Shown: piece after piece, positions 35,719 to 44,449 of the stretch
Layout: every line of letters begins with the position of its first letter
How positions within the stretch are numbered: the stretch's first letter is position 1
NCBI GenBank assembly: GCA_022823055.1
Contig: JAJDXX010000047.1
Coordinates: 1-49,875 of the forward strand
Direction of reading: 5' to 3'
DNA: 49,875 nt
Source of the DNA: Candidatus Binatia bacterium
GTDB lineage: Bacteria; Desulfobacterota; Binatia; UBA9968; JAJDTQ01
Notes under the pieces: model-generated
Seen by the model: the letters and a program-made list of their open reading frames with translations, nothing else
The model's database searches: none
What the model was told of the DNA's origin: nothing
Program-made: the position numbers and the translations under genes

Positions 35719-35978
35719 CGGCGACCCTCCTCGTGGCAACTTATGCGGGGGAGAACCCGCCGTGTCAACCGTTCGCGGGCTTTGCCGAGCCCGCAACCCG
35801 TTGCGTCGGACCTTGACGGACGTGCCGTCCAAACGAGCTTGACCTCGGCCGATGGAAGGGATACGCAGGATTCACGCCGGACGGGACCCTCGGTTTCAGA
35901 GCCGCCGTGGCAGGCTGACGCAGGATCGCGGGGCGTCCACGCGGTGGGATCCTAATCGAGACAAGGAGACATCAGGCC

Positions 35979-38123
35979 ATGCAGGCAGGATCGAACCGGC
36001 AAGAGGAAGTGCGCTCGGTGCTGGAGCGCGTGAAGTCCGACGGTCGGACCTCGCTGTCGCCGCTGGAATGCGGCGCGGTTCTGCGCGCCTACGGGGTGAC
36101 GCTGCCGCGGGAAGGCGTGGCCCAGTCGGCGGCGGAGGCCGCGGACCTGGCCGAGGACATCGGTTTCCCCGTGGTGATGAAGATTGTCTCCGAGGACATC
36201 CTGCACAAGACCGAGGCCGGCGGCGTGCTGGTGGGGGTGGCGGACCGGGAGCAGGCGGAGCAGGCCTACGGGACTCTCCTCAAGAACGCCCGGGCCTACA
36301 AGGCCGACGCCTCACTGGGCGGGGTGCAGGTCCAGCAGCAGGTGTCCGGCAAGGGCGTGGAGGTCATCGTCGGCGCGGTGACCGATCCGAGCTTCGGCAA
36401 GGTGGTGGCCTTCGGATTGGGGGGCGTGCTGGTGGAGGTGCTGCGGGACGTGACCTTCCGGCTGGCTCCGGCGAGCCGTGACGACGCCCTGTCCATGCTC
36501 GACGGGGTGGCCGCGGCGGAAATCCTTCGGGGCGTCCGGGGCGGCGCGGCGGTGCACCGGGAGGCCCTGGCGGACGTCATCGTCGGCGTCTCGGAGGTGG
36601 TGAACGACTTTCCGGAGATCCGCGAGGTGGACCTCAACCCGGTGCTGGCGGACGCCGACGGCGCCACCGCGGTGGACAGCGTCATGACCGTGGACTTCAC
36701 GCCACAACCCGAGCCCTACCGGCCGTCGCAACAGGACATCGTCTCGGCCATGCGGCGCATCATGAACCCCAAGGCGGTGGCGGTCATCGGCGCCTCGGAC
36801 GGGGAAGGGAAGATCGGCAACTCGGTGATGAAGAACATCATCAACGGCGGTTACGCCGGCGCCCTCTACCCCATCAATCCACGGGCCGACGAGATCCTCG
36901 GCAAGCAGTGCTACAAGAGCGTCAAGGACATCCCCGGGGAAGTGGACGTGGCCATCTTCGCGGTGCCCGCCAAGTTCTGCGCCGCCGCCATGACCGAGGT
37001 AGGGGAGAAGGGCATCCCGGGCGCCGTGATGATCCCGTCGGGCTTCGCCGAGGTAGGCGAGAAGGAGATGCAGGAGGAGCTGCTGGCCGAGGCGCGCAAG
37101 TACGACGTGCGCGTCATGGGGCCCAACATCTACGGCTTCTACTACACGCCCGCCAACCTCTGCGCTACGTTCTGCACGCCCTACGACGTCAAGGGCCCGG
37201 TGGCGCTGTCGTCTCAGAGCGGCGGCGTGGGCATGTCCATCATCGGCTTCAGCCGCTCCACCCGGCTGGGAGTCTCGGCCATCGTCGGCCTGGGAAACAA
37301 GTCGGACCTTGACGAGGACGACCTGCTCACCTACTTCGAGCAGGACGACAACACCCAAGTGGTGGCCATGCACGCCGAGGATCTGAAGGACGGTCGCAGC
37401 TTTTACGAGGTCGCCAGCCGGGTGTCGAAGAAGAAGCCGGTGGTGATGCTCAAGGCGGGCCGCACACAGCTCGGCGCCCGTGCTGCGGCCTCCCACACGG
37501 GCGCCTTGGCGGGCGACGACAAGGTCTACGACGACCTCCTGAAGGCGTGCGGCGTCGTGCGCGCCTACTCGCTCAACGACATGCTCCAGTTCGCCCGCGG
37601 CTTGTCGGTGCTGCCCACGCCCAAGGGCGAGGAGATCGTCATCATCACCGGCGCCGGCGGCTCCGGCGTGCTCCTGTCCGACGCGGTGGTGGCCAACGGA
37701 CTCTCGCTCATGAGGTTCCCCCAGGACCTGGACGAGGGCTTCAAGCAGTTCATCCCGCCCTTCGGCGCCTCGGGCAACCCGGTGGACATCACCGGCGGCG
37801 AGCCCCCCACCACCTACGAGCGCACCGTCCGCTTCGGCCTGGAGGACGACCGCATCCACGCCCTCATCCTGGGTTACTGGCACACCATCATCACCCCGCC
37901 CATGGTGTTCGCGGAGCTGTGCGCCCGGGTGGTGCAGGAGGGACGCGACAAGGGCATCGACAAGCCCGTGGTGGTGTCGCTGGTGGGCGACGTGCAGGTG
38001 GAGGAGGCCTCCGAGTACCTCTACGAGCGGGGCATCGTCGCCTGTCCCTACACCACCGAGCTGCCGGTGGCCATCCTGGGGGCAAAGTACCGGTGGGCCA
38101 GGGGCGCGGGGTTGCTGGGATAG
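35979..38123 (+). CDS. Acetate-CoA ligase (ADP-forming)-type fusion protein
   Basis: The 714-residue protein belongs to the NDP-forming acyl-CoA synthetase superfamily. The ATP-grasp domain is N-terminal (about 20-240, with P-V-V-M-K-I-V-S near 64-71 and H-K-T-E-A-G-G-V near 76-83). A CoA-binding Rossmann domain follows (about 255-390, A-V-A-V-I-G-A-S and V-M-G-P-N), then succinyl-CoA synthetase-like ligase domains (S-S-Q-S-G-G-V-G near 411-418). The probable phospho-His is His506 in A-S-H-T-G-A-L-A-G. The beta-before-alpha order differs from the common alpha-beta fusion. Members convert acyl-CoA plus ADP and phosphate to acid plus ATP, or the reverse. The specific acid is unknown. AAGGAG lies upstream of the ATG, and the gene is divergent from the capsule pair. 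Confidence 0.88.
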   Translation: MQAGSNRQEEVRSVLERVKSDGRTSLSPLECGAVLRAYGVTLPREGVAQSAAEAADLAEDIGFPVVMKIVSEDILHKTEAGGVLVGVADREQAEQAYGTLLKNARAYKADASLGGVQVQQQVSGKGVEVIVGAVTDPSFGKVVAFGLGGVLVEVLRDVTFRLAPASRDDALSMLDGVAAAEILRGVRGGAAVHREALADVIVGVSEVVNDFPEIREVDLNPVLADADGATAVDSVMTVDFTPQPEPYRPSQQDIVSAMRRIMNPKAVAVIGASDGEGKIGNSVMKNIINGGYAGALYPINPRADEILGKQCYKSVKDIPGEVDVAIFAVPAKFCAAAMTEVGEKGIPGAVMIPSGFAEVGEKEMQEELLAEARKYDVRVMGPNIYGFYYTPANLCATFCTPYDVKGPVALSSQSGGVGMSIIGFSRSTRLGVSAIVGLGNKSDLDEDDLLTYFEQDDNTQVVAMHAEDLKDGRSFYEVASRVSKKKPVVMLKAGRTQLGARAAASHTGALAGDDKVYDDLLKACGVVRAYSLNDMLQFARGLSVLPTPKGEEIVIITGAGGSGVLLSDAVVANGLSLMRFPQDLDEGFKQFIPPFGASGNPVDITGGEPPTTYERTVRFGLEDDRIHALILGYWHTIITPPMVFAELCARVVQEGRDKGIDKPVVVSLVGDVQVEEASEYLYERGIVACPYTTELPVAILGAKYRWARGAGLLG

Positions 38124-38165
38124 GCTGTGTGTCCACTGTTCTCGTCAACACATTGGAGGTGAACC

Positions 38166-39122
38166 ATGGAGCGACTCCCCCGCGGAGCGAACTTTCAACG
38201 CGCCCTGATGCTGTGGCAGATTGGGTTGCACGTCGCGGGTGACCCGAACACGCCGTACTACGGCAACCGGGACATGTGCATCTCGGTGGGGAGCGGGTCG
38301 GCGGAGAACTTCCGCCCTTGGCTGCGCATGTCCACGGGGTCGCCCATCATCGCCCACGCGGTGGCCAAGGGGGACCTGGAGATGGCCATGGTCAACCCGT
38401 CGGCCTTTCTGACCCAGGCCCACCGGGGCACCGGGCTGTTCGATGAGCCGCTGCCGTTGCGGGTGGTGGCATGCTACCCGTCCTGGGACCGCTTTGTGTT
38501 CATGATGCATCCGCGCACCGGTTTGACCTCGCTGTCGCAGATCAAGGAACGGAAGTACCCGCTGCGACTGTCCATCCGCGAGGATCCGACCCACTCTACC
38601 CGCGTGCTGCTGGACCAGACCCTGGAGATCCACGGGTTCACGGTGGCGGACCTGGAATCCTGGGGCGGCAGCCTCCAGCTCAACGGCGGACCCGGCGACG
38701 AGCGGCGCATGACCGCGTTGCGGGAAGAGACCATCGACGCGGTATTCGACGAGGGCCTGACCCTGTGGTTCGACGAGTCCCTGGCGCGTGGCATGGAGCC
38801 GTTGACGCTGGAGGACTGGGCCTTCGAGAAGCTCGGCGCCATGGGTTGGCGCAAGGTGGACATTCCCGCGGGCCGCTACCCGCATCTGAAGGAGGACCAC
38901 ACCTGTCTGGATTACGGCGGCTGGCCCCTCTACACGCGCGCCTCGTTGCCGGACGAGGACGTGTACAAGGTGTGCGCGGCGTTGAAGGAACGGCAGAACG
39001 AGATCTACTGGGAGACGCTCAGCGGTATCGACCAGTTGTGGAAGGACACCGATGCCACGCCCCTGGACGTGCCGCTGCATCCCGGAGCGGAGCAGTTCTG
39101 CAAGGAGCAGGGCTACCTGTGA
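38166..39122 (+). CDS. TAXI-like TRAP solute-binding-type protein lacking a signal peptide
   Basis: The 318-residue protein resembles the TAXI family of periplasmic binding proteins. I-S-V-G-S-G-S-A-E-N-F near 39-49 and A-M-V-N-P-S-A-F near 73-80 match the ligand-pocket loops, and the P-L-R-V-V-A-C-Y region follows. Unlike normal TAXI proteins it begins M-E-R-L-P-R-G-A-N-F-Q and has no hydrophobic signal sequence, so it is predicted to be cytoplasmic. A GGAGGTGA RBS is just upstream. Its stop overlaps the start of an amidase, and no TRAP membrane subunit is near. It may sense or deliver the amidase substrate. The ligand is unknown. Confidence 0.75.
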   Translation: MERLPRGANFQRALMLWQIGLHVAGDPNTPYYGNRDMCISVGSGSAENFRPWLRMSTGSPIIAHAVAKGDLEMAMVNPSAFLTQAHRGTGLFDEPLPLRVVACYPSWDRFVFMMHPRTGLTSLSQIKERKYPLRLSIREDPTHSTRVLLDQTLEIHGFTVADLESWGGSLQLNGGPGDERRMTALREETIDAVFDEGLTLWFDESLARGMEPLTLEDWAFEKLGAMGWRKVDIPAGRYPHLKEDHTCLDYGGWPLYTRASLPDEDVYKVCAALKERQNEIYWETLSGIDQLWKDTDATPLDVPLHPGAEQFCKEQGYL

Positions 39123-40555
39123 TGGACCCGGAGGAACTCACCCTCGCCGAGGCCGCGCGCCGCATCCGGGCGCGCGAGGTCTCGCCGCTGGAGCTGACCC
39201 GGGCGTACCTGGAGCGCATCGACCGGTTGGACCCCGACCTCAACACCTTCGTCACCGTGATGCGGGAGCAGGCCCTGGCGGCCGCCGGCCGCTGCGAAGC
39301 GGACATCGCCGCGGGCCGCTACTGCGGCGCGTTGCACGGCATCCCCGTCTCCATCAAGGACAGCCTCGCCACCGCCGGCGTGCGCACCACCGCGGGTGCC
39401 AGGCACTTGTCCGACTGGGTCCCGGACGAGGACGCCACGGTGGTGGCCCGACTCAAGCAGGCCGGGGCGGTGATCCTGGGCAAGACCAACATGAACGAGT
39501 GGGCCGCCGGCTGCACCACCATCAACCCCTACTACGGCACCACCCGCAACCCCTGGGACCGGGACCGCGTCTCGGGAGGCTCCAGCGGCGGCTCGGCCGC
39601 GTCCGTCGCCGCAGGCCTGGCCCTGGGGTCCATCGGCACCGACAACGCCGGCTCCGTGCGCAACCCCGCGTCCCTGTGCGGCGTGGTGGGGCTCAAGGCC
39701 ACCTACGGCCGGGTGAGCCGGGTCGGCGGCGTGGCCGGCACCGGCGGCTACTCGACGGACCATTTCGGGGTGCTGACGCGCACGGTGCGCGACAGCGCGC
39801 TGATGCTGCAGGCCATCGCGGGTGTCGACCCGAGGGATCCCTTGTCGAGCGACGCCCCGGTGCCGAACTTCAGCGGGCAACTCGGCGAGGGCGTCGCGGG
39901 CCTCAAGGTCGGCGTCATCCGCGACTACTTCGACGGCCTGGCGGTAGACGAGGTCAAGGAATCGGTGGCCGGTGCGGTGAAACTGCTGGAGTCCCTGGGC
40001 GTGTCCGTCCAGGAGTTGTCGATCCCCTGCATGGAGCATGTGCCCATGGTGCAGCTCGTCACCGCGCGCGCCGAAAACCTGTCACCCGCCGAGGCGTTCC
40101 TGCGCACGCGCCCGCGCGACTACAGCCCCGAGCTGCTGTACCGGCAGGTGCGCGCCCTGGCCATCCCCGCGCACGCGTACGTCACCGCGCAACGGGTGCG
40201 CCGCCTCATCTGCCAGGCCTTCGACCGGGCCTTCGAGCAGGTGGACGTGATCGTGAGCCCGGCCGTGGGCATGCCCGCGGAGACCATCGAGGAATGCGAG
40301 CGGGGGTACGTGGAAACGGCGGGCCGCAGGATTCCGCTGCAGGACGCCCGCGGCACACGCGGCACCCTGTGCACGATCCCGTTCAACGTCACCGGCGCAC
40401 CGGCCATCAGCGTTCCCTGCGGTTTTTCCGCCCGGGGTCTCCCCATCGGCCTGCAGATCGCCGCGCCCCATTTCGAGGAGCCGGCACTGCTGCGGGTGGC
40501 CCACGCCTACGAGCAGGCGGCGGGCTGGCACACGCGGAGGCCGCCGGTGGGCTGA
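39122..40555 (+). CDS. Amidase signature family protein
   Basis: The 477-residue amidase has the Ser-cisSer-Lys triad: Lys79 (V-S-I-K-D), Ser154 (G-G-S-S-G-G-S) and Ser178 (D-N-A-G-S-V-R). The spacings of 75 and 24 residues equal those of fatty acid amide hydrolase. The block is D-N-A-G-S instead of the usual D-T-G-G-S. The family hydrolyses carboxamides; GatA is excluded because gatB and gatC are absent and the gene is paired with a TAXI-like gene. The start ATG at 39122 overlaps the preceding stop (TGATG). Upstream open frame belongs to a shadow of the TAXI gene. The substrate is unknown. Confidence 0.9.
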   Translation: MDPEELTLAEAARRIRAREVSPLELTRAYLERIDRLDPDLNTFVTVMREQALAAAGRCEADIAAGRYCGALHGIPVSIKDSLATAGVRTTAGARHLSDWVPDEDATVVARLKQAGAVILGKTNMNEWAAGCTTINPYYGTTRNPWDRDRVSGGSSGGSAASVAAGLALGSIGTDNAGSVRNPASLCGVVGLKATYGRVSRVGGVAGTGGYSTDHFGVLTRTVRDSALMLQAIAGVDPRDPLSSDAPVPNFSGQLGEGVAGLKVGVIRDYFDGLAVDEVKESVAGAVKLLESLGVSVQELSIPCMEHVPMVQLVTARAENLSPAEAFLRTRPRDYSPELLYRQVRALAIPAHAYVTAQRVRRLICQAFDRAFEQVDVIVSPAVGMPAETIEECERGYVETAGRRIPLQDARGTRGTLCTIPFNVTGAPAISVPCGFSARGLPIGLQIAAPHFEEPALLRVAHAYEQAAGWHTRRPPVG

Positions 40556-40928
40556 GAATCCGTAGAAGATCGGTTGAACTGCATGTCCTGTCTTGTTCAA
40601 TGATTTCTGGTAGTTACGGAATCCCGCTACACCCCAACGAGTCATTCCCGCGGAAGCGGGAATCCAGGGGGGTGGGGCCGGGCAATGAGGCCGCCACACC
40701 CCCCACCCCTGGATTCCCGCTTCCGCGGGAATGACATATTTGGGGGGCCGCGAATGATGAAGACGGACGTCTGTAACTACCTGAATTTACTGTACAAGAT
40801 TCTATTTCATATCAATGACGACTCGGAAAGGCTCTGCCTCACCAGTCTTGACACAGCCTGGAAGGCGGGAATCCGGGGGAGGGGTCAATCGGAGGTCGTT
40901 TCACGTTTCATGATGACAAGGAGGCTGC
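40556..40928. other. Intergenic region holding a palindromic repeat and a possible promoter
   Basis: These 373 bp contain the inverted repeat at 40641-40735, then about 190 bp of AT-richer DNA. TTTACT (40786-40791), 18 nt and TATCAA (40810-40815) is a weak promoter candidate for the ASST-like gene. A small open frame (40685-40942) starts inside the repeat and lacks an RBS, so it is not called. Confidence 0.55.
40641..40735. repeat. Palindromic repeat, paired boxes
   Basis: The left arm (40641-40670) and right arm (40706-40735) are perfect 30-bp reverse complements, each containing ATTCCCGCGGAAGCGGGAAT and then CCAGGGG. The 35-nt centre is partly symmetrical too. It is the same family as 11722-11849 and lies after the amidase stop. 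Confidence 0.9.
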
Positions 40929-41999
40929 ATGAGACACCGTGATGTGGGCGTTCTGGTTTACGACAAGGCCAAGGCGACCCCGGGCTACACCCTCATCGTG
41001 CCGCAGTCGTCACACAAGGGGTACCTCATCGGCATGCGCGGCGAGGTGCTGCACGAGTGGTCGTTCCCGCTGTGTCCGGGGAATTACGCCCACTTGCTCC
41101 CCAGCGGCAACCTGCTGTGGGCCGGACGCACGGATGAGGGGCCCAAGTTGCGGCGTGGCAAGGGCGGCCTCCTGCGGGAGTACACCTGGGACGGCGAGGT
41201 CGTGTGGGAGCACCGGGACGACGCCCAGCACCACGACTTCCGCAGGCGCCCGGACGGCAACACCCTCTACATCGGCTGGGAGCCGGTGCCCGCGGACGTA
41301 CAGCCCCGCATCAAGGGCGGGTGTCCGGGGACCGAGCACGACGGGCTTACCTACGGCGACTACGTGCGGGAGGTCTCGCCCGCCGGCGACACGGTGTGGG
41401 AATGGCACGCGTGGCGTGACCTGGACCTGGACCGCTGGGAGATGTGCCCCTGCTGCGGGCGCGACGAGTTCGCCCATGCCAACGCCTGCTTTCCGCTGGA
41501 CGACGGCGGCGTCATGCTCAGCTTCCGGCGCCTGAACGCCATCATGATGATCGACCGCGAGACCTGCAAGGTGCGCTGGTCGCACCAGGACGTCACCTGG
41601 GGCCATCAGCACGACTGCACGGTATTGCCCAACGGCAACATCCTGCTGTTCGCCAACGGCATCCACTGCATCGACAACCCCCATTCCCGGGTCATCGAGC
41701 TGGACCCCAAGTCGGGCGAAACGGTATGGTCCTACCGGGGCTCGCCCATCTGGAGTTTTTTCAGCCCCAACATCAGCGGCGCCCAGCGCTTCGAAAACGG
41801 CAACACGCTCATCTGCGAGGGCCAGATGGGACGGGCCTTCGAGGTCACTCAGGCAGGCGAGATCGTGTGGGAGTACGTCTGCCCGTTCTTCGCGGACTAC
41901 GAGGGCTGCGGCCCCGCCAACAGCATGTTCCGGGTCTACCGCTACGCGGCCGATTCCCCGGAGATCGGCGGCCGGCTGGCGAGTCCGGTGGCCTGGTAG
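40929..41999 (+). CDS. Arylsulfotransferase (ASST)-like beta-propeller protein
   Basis: The 356-residue protein has at least five repeats of an aromatic blade motif (V-V-W-E-H, T-V-W-E-W, V-R-W-S-H, T-V-W-S-Y, I-V-W-E-Y), each followed by x-x-G-N-T/I-L. This is the pattern of the ASST/PF14269 propeller family. Histidines lie in A-Q-H-H-D (101-102) and G-H-Q-H-D, at equivalent blade positions. A Cys-rich patch C-P-C-C-G-R-D (173-179) is unusual and might bind metal. No signal peptide is present, unlike periplasmic ASST. AAGGAGG precedes the ATG at 40929. The BNR propeller gene follows after 32 bp. Sulfotransferase activity is not established. Confidence 0.75.
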   Translation: MRHRDVGVLVYDKAKATPGYTLIVPQSSHKGYLIGMRGEVLHEWSFPLCPGNYAHLLPSGNLLWAGRTDEGPKLRRGKGGLLREYTWDGEVVWEHRDDAQHHDFRRRPDGNTLYIGWEPVPADVQPRIKGGCPGTEHDGLTYGDYVREVSPAGDTVWEWHAWRDLDLDRWEMCPCCGRDEFAHANACFPLDDGGVMLSFRRLNAIMMIDRETCKVRWSHQDVTWGHQHDCTVLPNGNILLFANGIHCIDNPHSRVIELDPKSGETVWSYRGSPIWSFFSPNISGAQRFENGNTLICEGQMGRAFEVTQAGEIVWEYVCPFFADYEGCGPANSMFRVYRYAADSPEIGGRLASPVAW

Positions 42000-42031
42000 G
42001 CAGGTGATCGGAAATCATCGGGAGAACCATC

Positions 42032-43234
42032 GTGAGCGCAATCCGAGTCCTCGTGGGCACCCGCAAGGGAGCCTTTGTCCTCACGGCCGACGGCCGGCGC
42101 CGCGACTGGTCCGTGGCCGGGCCGCATTTCTCCGGCTGGGAGATCTATCATCTGAAGGGCTCCCCGGCGGAGCCCGACCGCATCTATGCTTCACAGAGCG
42201 GCGGTTGGTTCGGGCAGGTTATTCAGCGCTCCAGCGACGGCGGCCTTACCTGGGAGCAACCGGGGTCGGCCCCGCCGGAGCCCAATGCTTCCCCCGACGA
42301 CGCGGCGGGTTCGCCCATGCCTCAGGGCGAAAGCAACAAGTTCGTCTACGACACCTCCGAGGAAACCGGCCGCCCGTTAACCACCCACCAGTGGTATGAC
42401 GGCACGCAGCATCCATGGGAGTTCGCGCGGGTGTGGCACCTGGAACCGTCGCTCGCCGATCCGGACGTTGTCTACGCGGGCGTCGAGGATGCCGCGCTGT
42501 TCCGCTCAACCGACGGCGGCGAATCGTGGCACGAGCTTGCGGGCCTGCGCGGCCACGATACCGGCGCCGAGTGGGCGCCCGGCGCGGGCGGCATGTGCCT
42601 GCACACGATCCTGCTCGATCCCAGGGACCCGCAGCGGATGTTCGTCGCCATCTCGGCGGCGGGCTCATTCCGCACGGAGGACGGCGGCCGGACCTGGACG
42701 ACCATCAACCGCGGCCTGCACTCGGCGTTCCTCCCCGACCCCACCGCCGAGATCGGCCACTGCGTGCACCGCCTGGCGATGCACCCGTCGAATCCCGACC
42801 GGCTGTTCATGCAGAAGCACTGGGACGTGATGCGCAGCGACGACGCCGGCGCCAACTGGTACGAGGTCAGCGGCAACCTGCCGAGCGACTTCGGCTTCCC
42901 CATCCACGTCCACGCGCACGAACCCGAAACGGTCTACGTCGTGCCCATCAAGAGCGACTCCGAACACTATCCTCCCGAGGGCAGGCTGCGCGTCTACCGA
43001 AGCCGCACGGGCGGCAACGAATGGGAGGCGCTGACGGACGGACTGCCCCAGAAGGACTGCTACGTGAACGTGCTGCGGGATGCCATGGCGGTCGATTCGC
43101 TCGATCCCTGCGGCGTTTATTTCGGCACCACGGGCGGGCAAGTGTACGTGTCGCCGGACGGGGGCGACCACTGGACCGCCATCGTCCGGGACCTGCCTGG
43201 CGTCCTGTCCGTGGAGGTGCAGACCCTGCCATGA
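42032..43234 (+). CDS. BNR/sialidase-like beta-propeller protein
   Basis: The 400-residue protein contains four or more Asp-box (BNR) repeats: S-S-D-G-G-L-T-W near 67-74, S-T-D-G-G-E-S-W near 159-166, T-E-D-G-G-R-T-W near 215-222, S-D-D-A-G-A-N-W near 269-276 and S-P-D-G-G-D-H-W near the end. These mark a sialidase or Vps10-type propeller. The arginine triad of true sialidases is not obvious, so the hydrolase role is doubtful. It has no signal peptide. The start is a GTG at 42032 with GGGAGAA at 7 nt. It overlaps the next gene, a MoaD/ThiS-type protein, by 4 bp (ATGA). Its function is unknown; the overlap suggests the two proteins work together. Confidence 0.78.
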   Translation: MSAIRVLVGTRKGAFVLTADGRRRDWSVAGPHFSGWEIYHLKGSPAEPDRIYASQSGGWFGQVIQRSSDGGLTWEQPGSAPPEPNASPDDAAGSPMPQGESNKFVYDTSEETGRPLTTHQWYDGTQHPWEFARVWHLEPSLADPDVVYAGVEDAALFRSTDGGESWHELAGLRGHDTGAEWAPGAGGMCLHTILLDPRDPQRMFVAISAAGSFRTEDGGRTWTTINRGLHSAFLPDPTAEIGHCVHRLAMHPSNPDRLFMQKHWDVMRSDDAGANWYEVSGNLPSDFGFPIHVHAHEPETVYVVPIKSDSEHYPPEGRLRVYRSRTGGNEWEALTDGLPQKDCYVNVLRDAMAVDSLDPCGVYFGTTGGQVYVSPDGGDHWTAIVRDLPGVLSVEVQTLP

Positions 43235-43527
43235 TCCGGGTCGCGCTGCCCTACCACTTGCAGACGCTCGCCGGCATCCGTTCCGAGGTGACGCTGACGG
43301 TAGTGGGGCCGGTGACGCGGGACAGCGTCCTGGACGCCCTCGAAGCGCGCTACCCGATGCTCCGTGGCACCATCCGCGATCACGTCACCCGCCGCCGGCG
43401 GCCCATGGTGCGGTTCTTCGCCTGCAGCGAGGACCTCACCCACGACCCCGCCGACGCGCAGCTCCCCGACGCCGTCGCTTCCGGCGAGGAGCCCTTGCTC
43501 ATCGTGGGAGCCATCGCTGGAGGGTAG
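43231..43527 (+). CDS. MoaD/ThiS-family ubiquitin-like protein ending in Gly-Gly
   Basis: The 98-residue protein has a beta-grasp pattern: I-R-V-A-L-P-Y-H-L at the N-terminus, an alpha helix [11 protein letters not shown], and [11 protein letters not shown] at the C-terminus. The terminal Gly-Gly is the site where MoaD and ThiS are adenylated and thiocarboxylated. No moaE, moeB or thiG is near. The start overlaps the BNR gene stop in ATGA, so this is a translationally coupled pair. It may be a sulfur carrier or a conjugated modifier used with the propeller; either is inference. Confidence 0.8.
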   Translation: MIRVALPYHLQTLAGIRSEVTLTVVGPVTRDSVLDALEARYPMLRGTIRDHVTRRRRPMVRFFACSEDLTHDPADAQLPDAVASGEEPLLIVGAIAGG

Positions 43528-43530
43528 GGC

Positions 43531-43580
43531 GCGAAGACCCTGAGAACTCAGGGTGTGTTGCTGGAATTCAGAGTCTTCGC
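43531..43580. terminator. Nested inverted repeats between convergent genes
   Basis: An 8-bp outer pair, GCGAAGAC (43531-43538) with GTCTTCGC (43573-43580), overlaps a 7-bp hairpin ACCCTGA/TCAGGGT (43537-43554, loop GAAC). It lies in the 69-bp gap between the MoaD-like gene and the convergent methyltransferase, so termination in both directions is likely. No U-tract is present. Confidence 0.4.
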
Positions 43581-43596
43581 GGGTTACCGGATCGCG

Positions 43597-44442
43597 TCAC
43601 GTCTTCCGGAAGTGCAAGATACCCCACTGAAGGTAGCCGCGATTGCCGCCGTCCACCCAGTGCCGCAGGCCGGTCTTCACGCGCCGTACATGATCGGCGC
43701 CACACTGCGTCGTCAGATCCTGCTCATTGGCCAACAGATCATCGAGGATACGTCCGTAGTGGGTGGCGAGGTGCGGCGTGAGGTCGACGAACTCCAGTTC
43801 CTCGAACCCCAACTCGGACAGCATCGCGCGGTACTCCCGGAGGGATCCCAAGGAGTCGAGGTGGACGCGGTCGAGGATGGGTTGCAGGGCTTCCGCGGGG
43901 CAGGAATCGCCCTGCATGGGGTCGGTGAAGATGAACTGACCGTTCTTGCGCAGCACCCGGCCGACTTCGGCGAAGACCTGCCTCCGCCGGGTGCTGTGCA
44001 GGATGGCGTCCTGGGACCATACCACGTCGAAGCTGTCGTCCGTGACCGGGACATCTTCGAAGCTCCCGTCCACGACGTTGACGGCCAGGGAGCAATTGTC
44101 CCTCGCATTCAAGGCCCGGTTCCGGGAGTTCTGCTCTTCGCTCAGGTTGAGGCATGCCACGTGGCATCCGTACTGGCGGAACAGGTAGCGGGCGGACCCG
44201 CCATGGCCCGCGCCGATGTCGAGCACGCGCGTGCCCGGGCCCAGTCCCTGGATAATGGAGGCGATTCGTTCCACGGTCCGCTGGCCGGCTTCGTCCACCG
44301 TGTCGGTGTCGTTTTCGTAGATACCGAGATGCAGGTGTTCGTCGCCGTACGAGTTCGCGTAGATCCGGCGCACGTCATCGCTGTTGTAGTAGCTTCGGAC
44401 CGATTCCACGGCCTCCGCATAGCGGACTTCCGGTGGTCGCAT
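43597..44442 (-). CDS. Sarcosine/dimethylglycine N-methyltransferase-like protein (second copy)
   Basis: The 281-residue SAM-dependent methyltransferase aligns over nearly its whole length with residues 285-550 of the upstream fused protein. Shared blocks are V-L-D-I-G-A-G-H-G-G-S-A-R-Y-L (SAM motif I, near 73-87), N-V-V-D-G-S-F-E-D, V-V-W-S-Q-D-A-I-L-H-S and D-P-M-Q. It ends with the same Y-L-Q-W-G-I-L-H-F-R-K. It probably methylates sarcosine and dimethylglycine toward glycine betaine. It starts 7 bp after the upstream gene, whose last codons supply AAGGTG as RBS. It is a tandem duplicate, and divergence may have shifted its substrate. Confidence 0.85.
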   Translation of the reverse strand: MRPPEVRYAEAVESVRSYYNSDDVRRIYANSYGDEHLHLGIYENDTDTVDEAGQRTVERIASIIQGLGPGTRVLDIGAGHGGSARYLFRQYGCHVACLNLSEEQNSRNRALNARDNCSLAVNVVDGSFEDVPVTDDSFDVVWSQDAILHSTRRRQVFAEVGRVLRKNGQFIFTDPMQGDSCPAEALQPILDRVHLDSLGSLREYRAMLSELGFEELEFVDLTPHLATHYGRILDDLLANEQDLTTQCGADHVRRVKTGLRHWVDGGNRGYLQWGILHFRKT

Positions 44443-44449
44443 CGGCCCG

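Noticed and set aside
35775-35794. Hairpin GCGGGCT/AGCCCGC between the capsule and ligase genes
   Set aside because: A 7-bp stem in GC-rich divergent intergenic DNA is expected by chance and lacks a U-tract or a conserved context.
40685-40942. An 85-residue frame starting in the palindromic repeat
   Set aside because: Its first codons are repeat sequence, it has no RBS and it overlaps the start of the ASST-like gene.
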